This document shows positions 7,248 to 7,461 of a stretch of DNA of 7,461 nucleotides, piece after piece. The notes beneath the pieces are model-generated. The model was given only the letters and a program-made list of their open reading frames with translations, was not told where the DNA came from and ran no database searches. Source of the stretch: Paraclostridium ghonii (GTDB lineage Bacteria > Bacillota > Clostridia > Peptostreptococcales > Peptostreptococcaceae); contig NZ_JAKEDR010000172.1 of NCBI RefSeq assembly GCF_023653455.1, positions 1 to 7,461 on the forward strand, given 5' to 3'. The translations under genes and the position numbers were made by a program. The first letter of the stretch is position 1. Each line of letters begins with the position of its first letter.

Positions 7248-7415
7248 ATGAATTTAGAACAAGCAATTGATTATCTAGCGAAGAACTGTCCTTATGTATT
7301 TGCTCCAATAGTAGAAGAAATGGATCGAATAAATGTTGAAAATAAAGAGTTAAAAGCTAGATTATCTACTACACAAGACGCAATAGATTTTATGTTATTG
7401 AAAGGTGGTATTTAG
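7248..7415 (+). CDS. Small helical phage protein of unknown function
   Basis: A 55-residue protein starting at ATG 7248, chosen because AAAGGAGG lies 7 bases upstream; an in-frame ATG at 7224 would add 8 residues encoded by the ribosome binding site region. The sequence reads as two or three helices: an amphipathic N-terminal helix (L-E-Q-A-I-D-Y-L), an F-A-P-I-V-E-E-M segment, and a charged coil (E-N-K-E-L-K-A-R-L) ending in a hydrophobic A-I-D-F-M-L-L patch. No membrane segment is long enough to make it a holin. Short helical proteins of this kind often sit between the last tail-fibre gene and the holin/lysin genes of Gram-positive phages; their role is generally unknown. Coexpression with the fibre gene is likely despite the hairpin in between. 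Confidence 0.75.
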   Translation: MNLEQAIDYLAKNCPYVFAPIVEEMDRINVENKELKARLSTTQDAIDFMLLKGGI

Positions 7416-7416
7416 T

Positions 7417-7461
7417 ATGGGTAAATATTTTGCATTTAGAATCACAGATGGTTGTTTAGAT
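7417..7461 (+). CDS. Start of a further small phage gene, cut by the window end
   Basis: ATG at 7417 comes one base after the TAG of the previous gene. It is preceded by AAAGGTGG (7401-7408), 8 bases away, inside that gene's last codons, so translation of the two is probably coupled. Fifteen codons are visible (M-G-K-Y-F-A-F-R-I-T-D-G-C-L-D) and remain open to the window edge. The position after a tail-fibre gene and a small helical gene would suit an XkdX-type small protein, but the visible part is too short to assign a family. Confidence 0.55.
   Translation, partial: MGKYFAFRITDGCLD

Overview
The window is strongly AT-rich, uses ATA, AGA, TTA and GAA codons heavily, and has strong AAGGAGG-type ribosome binding sites. 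Together with the protein types this points to a siphovirus-like phage or prophage of a low-GC Bacillota host, most likely Clostridium or a close relative. All supported genes are on the + strand and closely spaced, as expected for the distal-tail/host-recognition part of a late operon. No integrase, RNA gene, insertion sequence or CRISPR array was seen.

Layout: (1) positions 1-233 hold the 3' end of a gene ending in a bacterial SH3 domain, probably a cell-wall hydrolase (tail-associated lysin or endolysin). (2) Positions 299-3493 encode a 1064-residue tail-tip protein of the Prophage_tail (Tal/baseplate hub) family. It carries a long mosaic extension: collagen-like Gly-X-Y stretches, a duplicated Trp/Tyr-rich module, a fibronectin type III domain, a carbohydrate-binding-like domain and a beta-rich C-terminus. 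(3) Positions 3514-3738 encode a 74-residue acidic protein of unknown function. (4) Positions 3796-7212 encode a 1138-residue BppU-type baseplate upper protein with a coiled-coil stalk followed by repeated sandwich-like modules. (5) A hairpin with a T-tract overlaps the stop codon of that gene. (6) Positions 7248-7415 encode a 55-residue helical protein. (7) Positions 7417-7461 hold the start of one more small gene, cut by the window end.

Inferred joint role: the Tal protein would form the hub and tip of the tail and the BppU-like protein would form a collar or side-fibre organelle around it. Both end in candidate glycan-binding modules, so both probably take part in adsorption to the clostridial surface. 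An SH3-bearing hydrolase upstream would act on the same cell wall. The main points of interest are the composite 74-residue repeat in the Tal extension, a highly diverged internal duplication of about 350-480 residues in the BppU-like protein, and the gene order, in which an SH3-ending gene sits where the Dit gene is usual. I do not see a clearly new biological system; the assignments rest on reading sequence motifs, not on database searches.
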